From a virus, in the IMG/VR virus record IMGVR_UViG_3300018432_000013, positions 1-64,000 of that record: a DNA stretch of 64,000 nt; one strand, given 5' to 3'. Numbering within the stretch: position 1 is the stretch's first letter; every line of letters starts with the position of its first letter. The position numbers and the translations under genes are program-made. The notes beneath the pieces were generated by a model. That model worked only from the letters and a program-made list of their open reading frames with translations. It had not been told where the DNA came from and did no database searches. Of the stretch, positions 6,630 through 14,181 are shown in pieces.

Positions 6630-8230
6630 AGGCTCGCAAGATCATCCTTGAGAACTTCATGACGCACGAGCAGACCGAGGTCTCGCTCCCGGAGACCGGC
6701 GTCATGCTCATCACAGGCCCCAATGGCGCCGGCAAGAGCGCCCTCGTGGTCGAGAGCGTGGCGCAGGCTTACTTCGGTCGAACGCTGCGCGGCAAGCCGC
6801 CCTGGAGCGGCGACCCGGCCTCGGTTCGGGTCGTGACGGACCTCTTGGACATCACCCGACGCAAGCAGGGCCAAAAGCTCATCTGGCACCTGCATGGCGA
6901 ACTGCCGACGACTTACGACACGCCCACCAAGGCGCAGGCTGCCCTGCAAGGCTTTGTGGGCACGTTCGACGTCTGGCGCCGCACGAGCGTGTTCTCGAGC
7001 TCGGACGCGGCGCACTTCTCCCTCGCCCGCGACCGCGATCGCAAGCTGCTCTTGGAGACCATTCTCGGTCTCGACCGCTTTGACCCGGCGCTCCAGCGTT
7101 GCCGCGTGGACTTGCGCGACGCCACGAACGCCCTGCGCACCTTGGAAGCCAAGGCGATGGTGCTGCGCGAGCGCATCAAGGGGACACTCGACCGTTTGCG
7201 CGATCTCGAGGACGCAGAGGAGAGCGAGGAAGCCGTCGTCGAGCCGCTGATCTCAGCGGAAAAGCTCGCATCCGGACGCGCACGTCTGCTTGTCATTCGA
7301 GAACTCTGCGAGAAGCAAGAGATTCGGCGCGTTGCCATGGAACGCGAAAACCACAAATGCTCGGCCGATGCGCAGCAGAAGGTGCGAGCTCGCAACCTGC
7401 TCGATCACGACAACTGCCCGACGTGCGCCCAACCCATTCCCACATCCCTACGTGCGAGCCTGCATGCCGAGGTCGAGGCTGCGGTCGAGAAGAGCCAGCA
7501 AAACGAAGAGTCGTTCAAGGCGGCACGTGTCAAGCAACGTGCGGATGTCGGCGCGCTGCAGGAAGAGGCAGACAAGATCCGCGCGCTACTGACCCACGCT
7601 GCGGCCATCGAGCGCGACCACGTGCGGCTGCGGCAAAACCAAGAGCAGCGTGTTGAAAAGCGGTCCCTATTCTTGGAGGAGCTGCGGGCAGCCAAGGAGA
7701 GCCTACGCAAGACGGAAGCCGACATGCTTCTCATGCGTCGAGACGTGGCGGAGCTTGAAGTGGTCGAGCGCGTGCTTGGACTGCGCGGCGTGCGCGCGCA
7801 CATGCTCGGCTCCGCCATGGCGGCGATCACCGCGCTCGCCAACGGTTGGCTCGCACGTCTGTTTCCCGGGGTGACCCTGTCACTCAAGGAAACCAACGAC
7901 CAGATCGAGCTCAACCTCCACGGGCTCAAGCACGAGTACGGCTACCACGCCGCCTCAAGCGGACAGCGGCGGCGCGTCGACATCGCCATCCTGCTCGCAC
8001 TGAGTGACATGGAGGCGGCCTCGCGCGGCGTCGAGCGCGAGATGCTCATCTTCGACGAGGTGGGCGACACGCTTGATGTGGAGCAAGGCCTGCCTGCCTT
8101 CATCGAGGTCGTGCAGGAGATTGCGGAAGAGCGCTGCGTCGTCATCGTGTCGCACAACCAGGCGCTGATGGAAGGATTGCAACCGACCGCACGTCTTTAC
8201 GTCGCCGATGGCCAGGTGTTCGAGCACTAA
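6626..8230 (+). CDS. SbcC/Rad50/T4 gp46-like recombination ATPase
   Basis: 534 residues, GTG start overlapping the upstream stop. It has all marks of an SMC-like ATPase: Walker A GPNGAGKS at 31-38, coiled coils flanking a zinc-hook CPTC near residues 264-267, the SSGQRRR signature near 443, Walker B MLIFDEVGD near 473-481 and an H-loop SHNQ near 508. Partnered with an Mre11/gp47 nuclease, such proteins resect DNA ends for phage recombination and degrade host DNA. The length matches T4 gp46 (about 560). No gp47-like nuclease is present in this window, so the partner is elsewhere or comes from the host. Confidence 0.85.
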   Translation: MKARKIILENFMTHEQTEVSLPETGVMLITGPNGAGKSALVVESVAQAYFGRTLRGKPPWSGDPASVRVVTDLLDITRRKQGQKLIWHLHGELPTTYDTPTKAQAALQGFVGTFDVWRRTSVFSSSDAAHFSLARDRDRKLLLETILGLDRFDPALQRCRVDLRDATNALRTLEAKAMVLRERIKGTLDRLRDLEDAEESEEAVVEPLISAEKLASGRARLLVIRELCEKQEIRRVAMERENHKCSADAQQKVRARNLLDHDNCPTCAQPIPTSLRASLHAEVEAAVEKSQQNEESFKAARVKQRADVGALQEEADKIRALLTHAAAIERDHVRLRQNQEQRVEKRSLFLEELRAAKESLRKTEADMLLMRRDVAELEVVERVLGLRGVRAHMLGSAMAAITALANGWLARLFPGVTLSLKETNDQIELNLHGLKHEYGYHAASSGQRRRVDIAILLALSDMEAASRGVEREMLIFDEVGDTLDVEQGLPAFIEVVQEIAEERCVVIVSHNQALMEGLQPTARLYVADGQVFEH

Positions 8231-8231
8231 C
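8224..8231 (+). promoter_or_regulatory. Partial GCACTAAC element
   Basis: Eight of the ten core bases match. They overlap the stop codon of the SbcC-like gene and lie 17 nt before the ATG at 8249, with GGGAGGGG between. It resembles the spaced class of the element, but the match is the weakest. Confidence 0.35.
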
Positions 8232-8248
8232 TCTCCTTGGGAGGGGAG

Positions 8249-8497
8249 ATGGCCAACAAACCACTGACACCAGGTCAGCGACACGCGCTCATGCTCGTCG
8301 CAGAAGTTCTTCGTGAGCGCAACATCGTGAGCGTGTGCCTTTGTGACGACGAAGGGCTCTACACCGCGAAAGGGTCGTTCGTACTGACGACCTATGACGT
8401 AGCCGAGGAAGCGACGAATCCCGATGCCGCGCCGGCTGAGCACCCGCCCAACGTGACGCTGCTCGCGGCGGTCGAAAAGCTCGGGGACGGGAAGTGA
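8249..8497 (+). CDS. Small hypothetical protein
   Basis: 82 residues from the ATG at 8249, preceded by GGGAGGGGAG. An N-terminal helix (TPGQRHALMLVAEVLRE) leads into short strands with a CLCDDEG segment, then an acidic tail. No family is recognised. It is the first of three tightly coupled small genes (GTGA and ATGA overlaps). Confidence 0.5.
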   Translation: MANKPLTPGQRHALMLVAEVLRERNIVSVCLCDDEGLYTAKGSFVLTTYDVAEEATNPDAAPAEHPPNVTLLAAVEKLGDGK

Positions 8498-8781
8498 GCG
8501 CAGACAGCGACCTCGAACACTTTCGAGCAGGCGTACGCCACGCGCTCGACACCGCGCGCGACAACCCAGACTTTCGCCCGATCGCCTGTGCCATCGTCGA
8601 GGACTGGGTGCGCTCACTCGCGGGCCCTGCGGGCGGCATTGATGTCTCCATCCGCAACCACGGCCGGCGTATCGTCGGCCTCTGGCACGACGCAGATCAT
8701 CTCGCGCACAGCAGCTCCCTCTACGAGACGCTGGTCGCCTATCAGCAAGAACGCGAGCGCGCCGCAAAGGGATCCCTATGA
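8494..8781 (+). CDS. Small hypothetical protein
   Basis: 95 residues, GTG start overlapping the previous stop. Mostly helical, with a short beta stretch (GGIDVSIRNHGRRIVGLW) in the middle. No recognised domain. Its stop overlaps the next ATG (ATGA). Confidence 0.5.
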   Translation: MSADSDLEHFRAGVRHALDTARDNPDFRPIACAIVEDWVRSLAGPAGGIDVSIRNHGRRIVGLWHDADHLAHSSSLYETLVAYQQERERAAKGSL

Positions 8782-9068
8782 CCCAGGTCGCGTCGCAAAA
8801 CCGGCTGTTCTACGCAGGCCCTCAGCACCTCGCTGGTGCTGTCGGCGCGGCCTACGAAGCGGGCTTTCCTGCGGTCAGCACGATTGGCCTTCGCGAGTGC
8901 CAAGACAAGCGCGGGCGTCGCCACACCGTAGTCCTCGTGGAGGTCCCCTGGTATCGCGCCAAAGACTGGTTTCTCCACAGCCGCGCTTCATTACTTGCAG
9001 TCCTAGAACAGCATCTTTACCGACCCGAGTACTTCACGCTCCACGTGAAGTGGGTGATGTTTGCGTGA
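8778..9068 (+). CDS. Small hypothetical protein
   Basis: 96 residues from an ATG coupled to the previous stop. It looks like a compact alpha/beta domain (FYAGPQHLAGAVGAAYEAG, then a basic turn and TVVLVEVPWYRAKDW). No match is recognised. It ends 17 nt before the next GGGCACCAAC element, so it probably closes this sub-operon. Confidence 0.5.
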   Translation: MTQVASQNRLFYAGPQHLAGAVGAAYEAGFPAVSTIGLRECQDKRGRRHTVVLVEVPWYRAKDWFLHSRASLLAVLEQHLYRPEYFTLHVKWVMFA

Positions 9069-9085
9069 TGAGAGTGCGTGATCTC

Positions 9086-9095
9086 GGGCACCAAC
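9086..9095 (+). promoter_or_regulatory. GGGCACCAAC element, leaderless-type spacing
   Basis: Exact core preceded by GTGATCTC. This 8-base flank is identical to the one before the copy at 59007-59016. It is immediately followed by ATG (9096), with a second in-frame ATG 6 nt downstream at 9102. Confidence 0.6.
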
Positions 9096-9101
9096 ATGGC
9101 C

Positions 9102-9566
9102 ATGTACCTCTCGAACGAAGAGCTGTTCGCGATGGCCGTGACAGAGCTCGACGTGGAGATCCGCGAGCACCCCAACTTCATGCTGATCGCGGCCGCTTCT
9201 TCCGCGCTACTCGGTACGCTCTACGGCGCGGCAGACAGTCTGACCGAACATCAGACCCTGATTCTCTGTAAGAAACTCGGGTTTGCGCTTGAGTCGCACG
9301 ACGACGTCCGTGTCGTCATGAACATCATGCATCGGTTCTTGGAGCTGCAGGCCACGCAGCAACAAGAGCGTGCGGACGCTCCGCTGCAGGCGTTTGACGC
9401 GCTGTTCTTTCGCGATCGGCACGGCCGGCTGATGGCACGCTTTACCATCGGACTCTTCACCTTCGATGCCGTTGAGCTGACGGAGGAGTGGGAGGTGCAG
9501 TTCGTGCGCGCCTATCACGAATCCTTGCAGCAAGCCTTGGCAGCAGGGTTTGGAAAGAGAATCTAG
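9102..9566 (+). CDS. Hypothetical protein
   Basis: 154 residues from the ATG at 9102; ATG 9096 and GTG 9078 are in the same frame. The 9102 start keeps the 6-9 nt spacing to the GGGCACCAAC element seen elsewhere and no Shine-Dalgarno sequence is present. The protein is largely helical and acidic, with no membrane segment despite the run FMLIAAASSALLGTLYGAA near residue 25. The last 45 residues are mixed alpha/beta. No family is recognised. It directly precedes the lysis cassette. Confidence 0.5.
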   Translation: MYLSNEELFAMAVTELDVEIREHPNFMLIAAASSALLGTLYGAADSLTEHQTLILCKKLGFALESHDDVRVVMNIMHRFLELQATQQQERADAPLQAFDALFFRDRHGRLMARFTIGLFTFDAVELTEEWEVQFVRAYHESLQQALAAGFGKRI

Positions 9567-9568
9567 CC

Positions 9569-10093
9569 ATGCAACCAAGTACGCCAAAGGCCCTCTCGCC
9601 GATGACCGCCGCGCAGCGCAACAAGCTCTTCGGCCGCTTCGACTTTCAGGCCAAGCCACTCCCGAAAAATCCTGAGAACATCGTCATCACCGGAGGCTGG
9701 GCCAAGGAAAACCTCATCACCATTCCGCTCGGCGCGATCGAGCCCGCGCAAGGCAACGACCAGGCGGTCTTTCATCGCCTGGTCGCTCCGCGCATGCAAG
9801 AGCTCGTCGCCGAATGGGCAAGGCTTGGGCTCGCTGAGGACGTGCTCACGTGGAATGGCTCGTACTGCGCGCGCTTCGTGCGCGGCACGACGCGAAAGAC
9901 GCTGAGCGCGCACAGCTGGGGATCTGCCTTCGACATCAACGTGAAGTGGAACCTCCTCGGACGAGAGCCCGCCGCGCTCGGCACCAAGGGCTCCGTGCTG
10001 CGTCTCGTGCCTGTGGCCGAGAAGTACGGCTTCTACTGGGGCGGCCGCTTCACAAGACGGGATGCGATGCACTTCGAGTTGGCTCGGCTGTAG
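9569..10093 (+). CDS. M15-family peptidase endolysin
   Basis: 174 residues from the ATG at 9569 with GGAAAGAG upstream. The C-terminal half has the zinc-binding pattern of VanY/endolysin peptidases (Peptidase M15): SAHSWGSAFDIN, supplying His about 114 and Asp about 121, and MHFEL, supplying His about 168. These enzymes cut the peptide stems of peptidoglycan. There is no signal peptide, so release would depend on a holin, for which the next gene is a candidate. Its place beside a membrane protein and spanin-like genes supports a lysis role. Confidence 0.8.
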   Translation: MQPSTPKALSPMTAAQRNKLFGRFDFQAKPLPKNPENIVITGGWAKENLITIPLGAIEPAQGNDQAVFHRLVAPRMQELVAEWARLGLAEDVLTWNGSYCARFVRGTTRKTLSAHSWGSAFDINVKWNLLGREPAALGTKGSVLRLVPVAEKYGFYWGGRFTRRDAMHFELARL

Positions 10094-10117
10094 CGGACGC
10101 GCTGAGAAGGAGACGCT

Positions 10118-10765
10118 ATGGACTTCATCAACGGACTTGGCACCGTGCTCGAGAACATCAGCGAGCACGTACTGCCCCATGCGCCGTTTCTTGGCGTGAC
10201 GTTCATCCTATTGGTGATAGGCCACCGACTCTCGACACGCGTCTTTACCAAGTCACGCGCCTACCGCTTCTACGGTCCGGGACCGCAAGGCAAATGGAAG
10301 TGGCGCTTCTTCTATTGGGGGCGCGAGACGCTCCCCATGCAGCCCATTCTTGCGGGCGTAGTGATCGGCCTGCTCTGGCGAGACCCGGAAGGCCTTGGCT
10401 GGAATCGCGCTGCGTCGGTCGCCTACTTCGCCTCGTCCGGCGCAATCTCGATGATGCTCTGGGCGGTGATGAAAGCTTGGGCCAAGAAGAAGGGGCTTGT
10501 GCTGCTCCTGCCCGGAGAGAGTGAGCCGCCCGTAGGCATTCAGCCAGAAAGCCTGCGCCCCTACGACGACGTGCCCGCCCTTGTCGCGCCTACGCTCGAC
10601 GAAGCCTCCCGGGTCAGTGCATTCGAGGACAACGAGGAGCGCGCACCCACACTGCGCCCCTTGCCGCCACCACCGAGGCTCGATCCCAACTTGAAGATCA
10701 AGTTCACGACCATCACGCACTCGCCTGAAGAAGGCGAACCAGAAACCGAGAGCCGCAAGCCATGA
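10118..10765 (+). CDS. Membrane protein, holin candidate
   Basis: 215 residues with AAGGAG 7 nt before the ATG. Hydrophobic stretches at about 25-38, 75-87 and 105-118 suggest two or three membrane helices, followed by a cytoplasmic Pro/Glu-rich tail of about 90 residues. Position between the endolysin and the spanin-like genes argues for a holin or lysis regulator. It is longer than classical holins, so another membrane role is possible. It overlaps the next gene by 4 nt. Confidence 0.5.
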   Translation: MDFINGLGTVLENISEHVLPHAPFLGVTFILLVIGHRLSTRVFTKSRAYRFYGPGPQGKWKWRFFYWGRETLPMQPILAGVVIGLLWRDPEGLGWNRAASVAYFASSGAISMMLWAVMKAWAKKKGLVLLLPGESEPPVGIQPESLRPYDDVPALVAPTLDEASRVSAFEDNEERAPTLRPLPPPPRLDPNLKIKFTTITHSPEEGEPETESRKP

Positions 10766-11148
10766 TCCTCTACTGGGCGTATGCGCTGAAGCTCTGGACT
10801 TGGATACGCGACAACGCCTTGTGGCTTCTTCTGCTCGTGCTTGGTGCAGCTGCGGGACGCAAGCTCTTCGCGCGCAAAGACAGCGAGGTCAGCTCCCTCA
10901 AAGACGCACTCGACGTGCAGAAACATCAAGCGGCAATCGAAAACCTACGCGGGCGGCGCGAGGAAGCGCTGAAGCAAGATGCAGCGAGCGCGCAACTCGA
11001 AGCGCAGCGCAGCACCGAGCAGCTCATCCTTGAGGCGCGCATCGTCGACCACAAACGCAGCATCGTTGCGCTCCATCAGAAGTCGGTCGATGTGGCCACC
11101 CTCAGTGACACTGAAGTCGAGGAGCGTTTCCGTGACGCCGGGCTGTAG
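10762..11148 (+). CDS. Rz-like inner-membrane spanin candidate
   Basis: 128 residues. A single N-terminal membrane helix (about 18-33, ALWLLLLVLGAAAG) is followed by a long charged coiled coil, the usual build of i-spanins such as lambda Rz. Its 3' end overlaps the next gene in another frame by 17 nt, and that gene also makes an exported coiled-coil protein. Nested or overlapping spanin genes are typical of Gram-negative phages. Spanins fuse inner and outer membranes in the last step of lysis. The call rests on topology and position, not on sequence similarity. Confidence 0.55.
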   Translation: MILYWAYALKLWTWIRDNALWLLLLVLGAAAGRKLFARKDSEVSSLKDALDVQKHQAAIENLRGRREEALKQDAASAQLEAQRSTEQLILEARIVDHKRSIVALHQKSVDVATLSDTEVEERFRDAGL

Positions 11149-11614
11149 GTGGCTTGTGATCTGCGTGCTCTGTAGCTTGAGCGCTGGCTTCGCGCGCGCA
11201 GAGGCACCCCTTCAGCTTGTCCCGGGCAAGCTGCTCACCGTGGGCAACGAGCGCGGCTACTGGTGGCCGCTTGCGACCGCCGAAGCCCTGCGGGCAGAGC
11301 ATCTCGAGCTCCCGCAGCTGCGGACGCTGCTCGCAACCAACGAAGAGCTCATCGCGCTGCTGAAGCAGCGCCTCGTAGAGAAGGACACGCGCTTCAAGCA
11401 GCTGCAGTTCGTCTGCGGACTTAGTGAAGCGCGTGCGTTGGTCGCTGAAGATGCCATCAGCGCAGCGATGCGCAGCGAGAACGCCGCAGACAAACGAGCA
11501 CGCGAAGCCGAAGAGAGTGCGCGTGCTTGGTATCGTCATCCCGCACTTTGGTTCTCAGCCGGCGCCGTGTTCGTAGCAGGCGCAGCAGGAGCAGGCTTTG
11601 CCGCCCTCAACTAA
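11132..11614 (+). CDS. Exported coiled-coil protein, spanin-partner candidate
   Basis: 160 residues from a GTG at 11132 with GAGGAG 7 nt upstream. The signal peptide (about 7-22, LVICVLCSLSAGFARA, probable cut before EA) is followed by a periplasmic helical coil and a C-terminal membrane helix (HPALWFSAGAVFVAGAAGAG). The cysteines in the signal peptide do not form a proper lipobox. So this differs from a standard o-spanin and would be anchored at its C-terminus. Its overlap with the Rz-like gene suggests a joint role in lysis. Confidence 0.5.
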   Translation: MTPGCRWLVICVLCSLSAGFARAEAPLQLVPGKLLTVGNERGYWWPLATAEALRAEHLELPQLRTLLATNEELIALLKQRLVEKDTRFKQLQFVCGLSEARALVAEDAISAAMRSENAADKRAREAEESARAWYRHPALWFSAGAVFVAGAAGAGFAALN

Positions 11615-12146
11615 ACTCCGTGCAACGCATCACGTCCTGATTGGACTCACACTGCTGTGGTTCTTCACGGTCAGCTTGCCGATCCTGGTGCTCGCCAAAG
11701 TGTGCGGCTTGGTCGCTGACGTGCGTCTGCTTCCAGACGTAGTTGTCGTCGCGGATATCTCCGCCCGCGGAGCCCGCTTTTGGAAGTGGTCCACGACGAT
11801 TGGCCGCCTGATTTTGATTCATCCAGTCGTTTACGAGCGCGACGGCTACGAACGCATCTTGGCGCATGAGCGAGTGCACGTTCGTCAGCACGAAGATCTC
11901 TGCTTCATCGCCTGGCAGCTGTCGCTGTTTTTTAGCCCGCTCGGTCTCGGTTTTTGGTGGGCAGGCCTTTTGCTCTGGTGGAGTGCCGGCCTCTGGCAGT
12001 TGTTAATGTACCTCTCAGCTGCCATGCGCTACGGCGCAGAAAACGCCTACGGCGAGGCCGAGCACGAGCGCGCAGCCTACGCGCAGACAGACGGTATTCA
12101 GCCCTGGTTGACCCGGCACGAAGCGAAGAGGGGTCGACTTTCGTGA
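11598..12146 (+). CDS. Membrane protein with HExxH metallopeptidase-like motif
   Basis: 182 residues, TTG start with GGAGCAGG upstream. A membrane helix lies near 14-36 and a second hydrophobic region near 110-145. Between them is AHERVHVRQHED, in which HERVH (from about residue 90) is an HExxH zinc motif; a later GEAEHERAAY could give a third ligand. This resembles small membrane-embedded M48/M56-type peptidases. It is wedged between the lysis genes and the resolvase with overlaps on both sides, so a role in lysis control or host-protein cleavage is possible. Catalytic activity is inferred only from the motif. Confidence 0.55.
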   Translation: MPPSTKLRATHHVLIGLTLLWFFTVSLPILVLAKVCGLVADVRLLPDVVVVADISARGARFWKWSTTIGRLILIHPVVYERDGYERILAHERVHVRQHEDLCFIAWQLSLFFSPLGLGFWWAGLLLWWSAGLWQLLMYLSAAMRYGAENAYGEAEHERAAYAQTDGIQPWLTRHEAKRGRLS

Positions 12147-12724
12147 CCTGGGCGCTCGGCATGGATCCCTCGCTCTCGCACACTGCGCTGGTGCTCGGCC
12201 ACGGCGACCCCGGCCAAAAGAAACAGGTCGCGCTACAGAGCTTCAAAATCAAGGTCGAGCTCAAGAAGTTCCCGCACGAGATCGCACGCCTCGGCGCGCT
12301 CGTGGAGCGCTTTCTCTCGGTGCTCGAGGTGTGCGAGGAAGAGATTCCCCGAGACGTCCCGCGCGTGCTCTGCCTCGAAAACTACTCCTTCGGCTCAGTC
12401 GGCCGCAACGCCCAGCTCGGAGAGTGGGGCGGCCAGATTCGCTTGCATGCCTGGTCACGTGGGTGGACCACGATCGCCATTCCTCCAACGACGCTGAAGA
12501 AGTTCGTCACCGGAAGCGGCAAGAGCGAGAAGGACATGCTGATGATGCATGTGCTGCAGCGCTGGAAGTACGAGTCGACGGACAACAACAACGCCGATGC
12601 GTATGCGCTCATGCGCGTGGGGCTCTTGTTCGCGTCACACCTGCAGGGCGAGCACGTCACGCAGGAGACACTCGACCTGTTCAAAAAGTGCGTGGTGTAC
12701 ACACCCTACGGAGCGACCGGATGA
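12143..12724 (+). CDS. RuvC-like Holliday junction resolvase
   Basis: 193 residues, GTG start coupled to the upstream stop. The RNase-H-like fold is indicated by a first strand with an acidic residue (ALGMDPSLSHTAL, D8), an acidic residue at the end of strand 4 (VLCLENYSFG, about E79) and the C-terminal pair in NNNADAYALMRVG (about D151). This matches RuvC-type resolvases that cut four-way junctions. In a phage such an enzyme resolves recombination or replication intermediates before packaging. It ends 2 nt from the convergent VapC stop. Confidence 0.75.
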   Translation: MTWALGMDPSLSHTALVLGHGDPGQKKQVALQSFKIKVELKKFPHEIARLGALVERFLSVLEVCEEEIPRDVPRVLCLENYSFGSVGRNAQLGEWGGQIRLHAWSRGWTTIAIPPTTLKKFVTGSGKSEKDMLMMHVLQRWKYESTDNNNADAYALMRVGLLFASHLQGEHVTQETLDLFKKCVVYTPYGATG

Positions 12725-12726
12725 GC

Positions 12727-13134
12727 CTACGAGTGCGGCAGGACTTCGGCGCCACCGAGACCGAGGTGATGATCGGTCGACCACACGCAGCCGATCTTCT
12801 TTTCCTCAAGGTGCACCAAGCTCGAGGCGTCGACGTACGTCAGCTTGCTGCCGCGCAGCCGCTCCAGCATCGCCACGACCGCCGTATGATGCGCTGCATT
12901 GGCCTCATAGATGCGAAGTCCCTTGAGTGCGTCAATCAACTGCCGAAAACTGCGCGCTGCCTCTTCGCCCGTACGATGCAGAAACCAGCTGTAGGTCTCG
13001 GCCACGACCAGGACCGACGTACTCCAGCGTGGAGGCGGCGCCCCGAAAAGTGCCACTGCTGCCTCGTGCCAGCGATCACGTTGGCTCATGAGGGCGATGA
13101 AGACGCCGCTATCCAAAAAGACCGCGCGGCTCAT
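12727..13134 (-). CDS. vapC: VapC-like PIN-domain toxin
   Basis: 135 residues. The PIN-domain acidic residues are in place: D8 in VFLDSGVFIAL, E46 in VVAETYSW, D102 in YVDASSLV and D121 in STDHHLG. VapC toxins are Mg-dependent ribonucleases that cut tRNA or rRNA when not bound by antitoxin. The start overlaps the stop of the antitoxin gene by 4 nt, as in typical vapBC operons. The pair lies against the direction of the surrounding plus-strand genes, which suggests a separately acquired cassette (moron). Confidence 0.85.
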   Translation of the reverse strand: MSRAVFLDSGVFIALMSQRDRWHEAAVALFGAPPPRWSTSVLVVAETYSWFLHRTGEEAARSFRQLIDALKGLRIYEANAAHHTAVVAMLERLRGSKLTYVDASSLVHLEEKKIGCVWSTDHHLGLGGAEVLPHS

Positions 13135-13361
13135 GGGTGCTCGCGACTGTACACCACGGCATCAACCGAGGCGCTGTCGCCAGGCTCCCCTTCGACTATC
13201 CCAGCAAAGGCCATCCAGGGCTGGTTGCCAGGAAGCTCGCGCGCGAGCTCTCCTTCGAGTCCGCGTCGGCAGAGTTCAGCGAGAGAGACACCCCTGCGTT
13301 TGGCAACCATTTTGGCGCGCTCGTAGAGCGCCTCATCAAACGATATCTGCGTTCTCACCAT
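13131..13361 (-). CDS. vapB: VapB-like ribbon-helix-helix antitoxin
   Basis: 76 residues from the ATG at 13361. The frame is open to 13391, but this start sits next to the palindromic operator. The N-terminus (MVRTQISFDEALYERA, then AKRRGVSLAELCRRGL) has the beta-strand plus two-helix pattern of CopG/RHH antitoxins. The C-terminal 30 residues are acidic and would wrap the toxin's active site. The protein should repress its own operon through the dyad at 13362-13389. Confidence 0.8.
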   Translation of the reverse strand: MVRTQISFDEALYERAKMVAKRRGVSLAELCRRGLEGELARELPGNQPWMAFAGIVEGEPGDSASVDAVVYSREHP

Positions 13362-13389
13362 GTTATCATGGTAACGCATCCGTGATAAC
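13362..13389. promoter_or_regulatory. Palindromic operator between vapB and thyX
   Basis: GTTATCA (13362-13368) and TGATAAC (13383-13389) are perfect inverse arms. A second near-palindrome, GTTATCATGGTAAC (13362-13375), overlaps the left arm. The site touches the vapB start codon and lies 18 nt before thyX, as expected for a VapB autoregulation site; it could also affect thyX. Confidence 0.6.
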
Positions 13390-13407
13390 ACTGCAAGAGG
13401 TGAAGGG

Positions 13408-14181
13408 ATGAGCTGGAACTCTCAGAAGCTGCTCGATCACGGCGTCGTGTACTTGCTCGATGCCATGCCGCACTGGTCCGGCGATCACGCGACCGGGCTC
13501 ACCGCGGCCGACGCACGCATCGTACAAGCCGCGCGCGTCTCGATGGCGCACCTGCCACCTGAGATCCAGCGCGAGCTCGGCCTGGTGGTGGAGCCAGAGG
13601 AGCGTTCGATCGCATCGAATGAAAATCTCATTCGCTACCTGATGCGCAACGCGCACACTTCGCCGTTTGAGAAGGTGCGCTTCGAGTTCTTCGTGAAGCT
13701 GCCCATCTTCGTGGCGCGGCAGTGGATTCGACACCGCACAGGCTCTTTCAATGAGGTCAGCGCGCGTTACGCGCAGCTCCCGTGCGAGTTCTACGTGCCT
13801 GAGCCAGAACGCATGCAGGCGCAGAGCAGCAGCAACAAGCAGGCGAGCGGCGACAAGCTACCGCGCCCCATTGCGCAGGACTGCGCCGAGGAAATCAACG
13901 CCACGAGCTTCAGTGCCTACCTGAGCTACGAGCACATGCTGAACCGTGGCCTCGCCCGAGAGCTCGCACGCATGGTGCTGCCCACCAACTTCTACACCCA
14001 GTGGTACTGGACCGTGGATCTGCACAACCTCTTCCACTTCTTGAAGCTGCGCCTGCACCCGCATGCCCAGTACGAGATCCGCGTCTACGCAGAGGCCATG
14101 CTCGCCATGGTCGAGCGCGTGGCGCCTGTCGCGACGGCCGCCTTCCGCAGCCACATCCTACGCGAGGAGAAGCCCGCATGA
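13408..14181 (+). CDS. thyX: Flavin-dependent thymidylate synthase ThyX
   Basis: 257 residues with GAAGGG before the ATG. The ThyX signature RHRTGSFNEVSARY is at about 108-121 and matches RHRxxSxNExSxRY exactly. It binds FAD and dUMP and makes dTMP using NADPH and methylene-tetrahydrofolate. Phages carry ThyX to raise thymidine supply during replication. Neighbours are a RuvC-like resolvase and a DNA ligase (ATGA overlap with the latter), so this is a DNA-synthesis module. Confidence 0.9.
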   Translation: MSWNSQKLLDHGVVYLLDAMPHWSGDHATGLTAADARIVQAARVSMAHLPPEIQRELGLVVEPEERSIASNENLIRYLMRNAHTSPFEKVRFEFFVKLPIFVARQWIRHRTGSFNEVSARYAQLPCEFYVPEPERMQAQSSSNKQASGDKLPRPIAQDCAEEINATSFSAYLSYEHMLNRGLARELARMVLPTNFYTQWYWTVDLHNLFHFLKLRLHPHAQYEIRVYAEAMLAMVERVAPVATAAFRSHILREEKPA

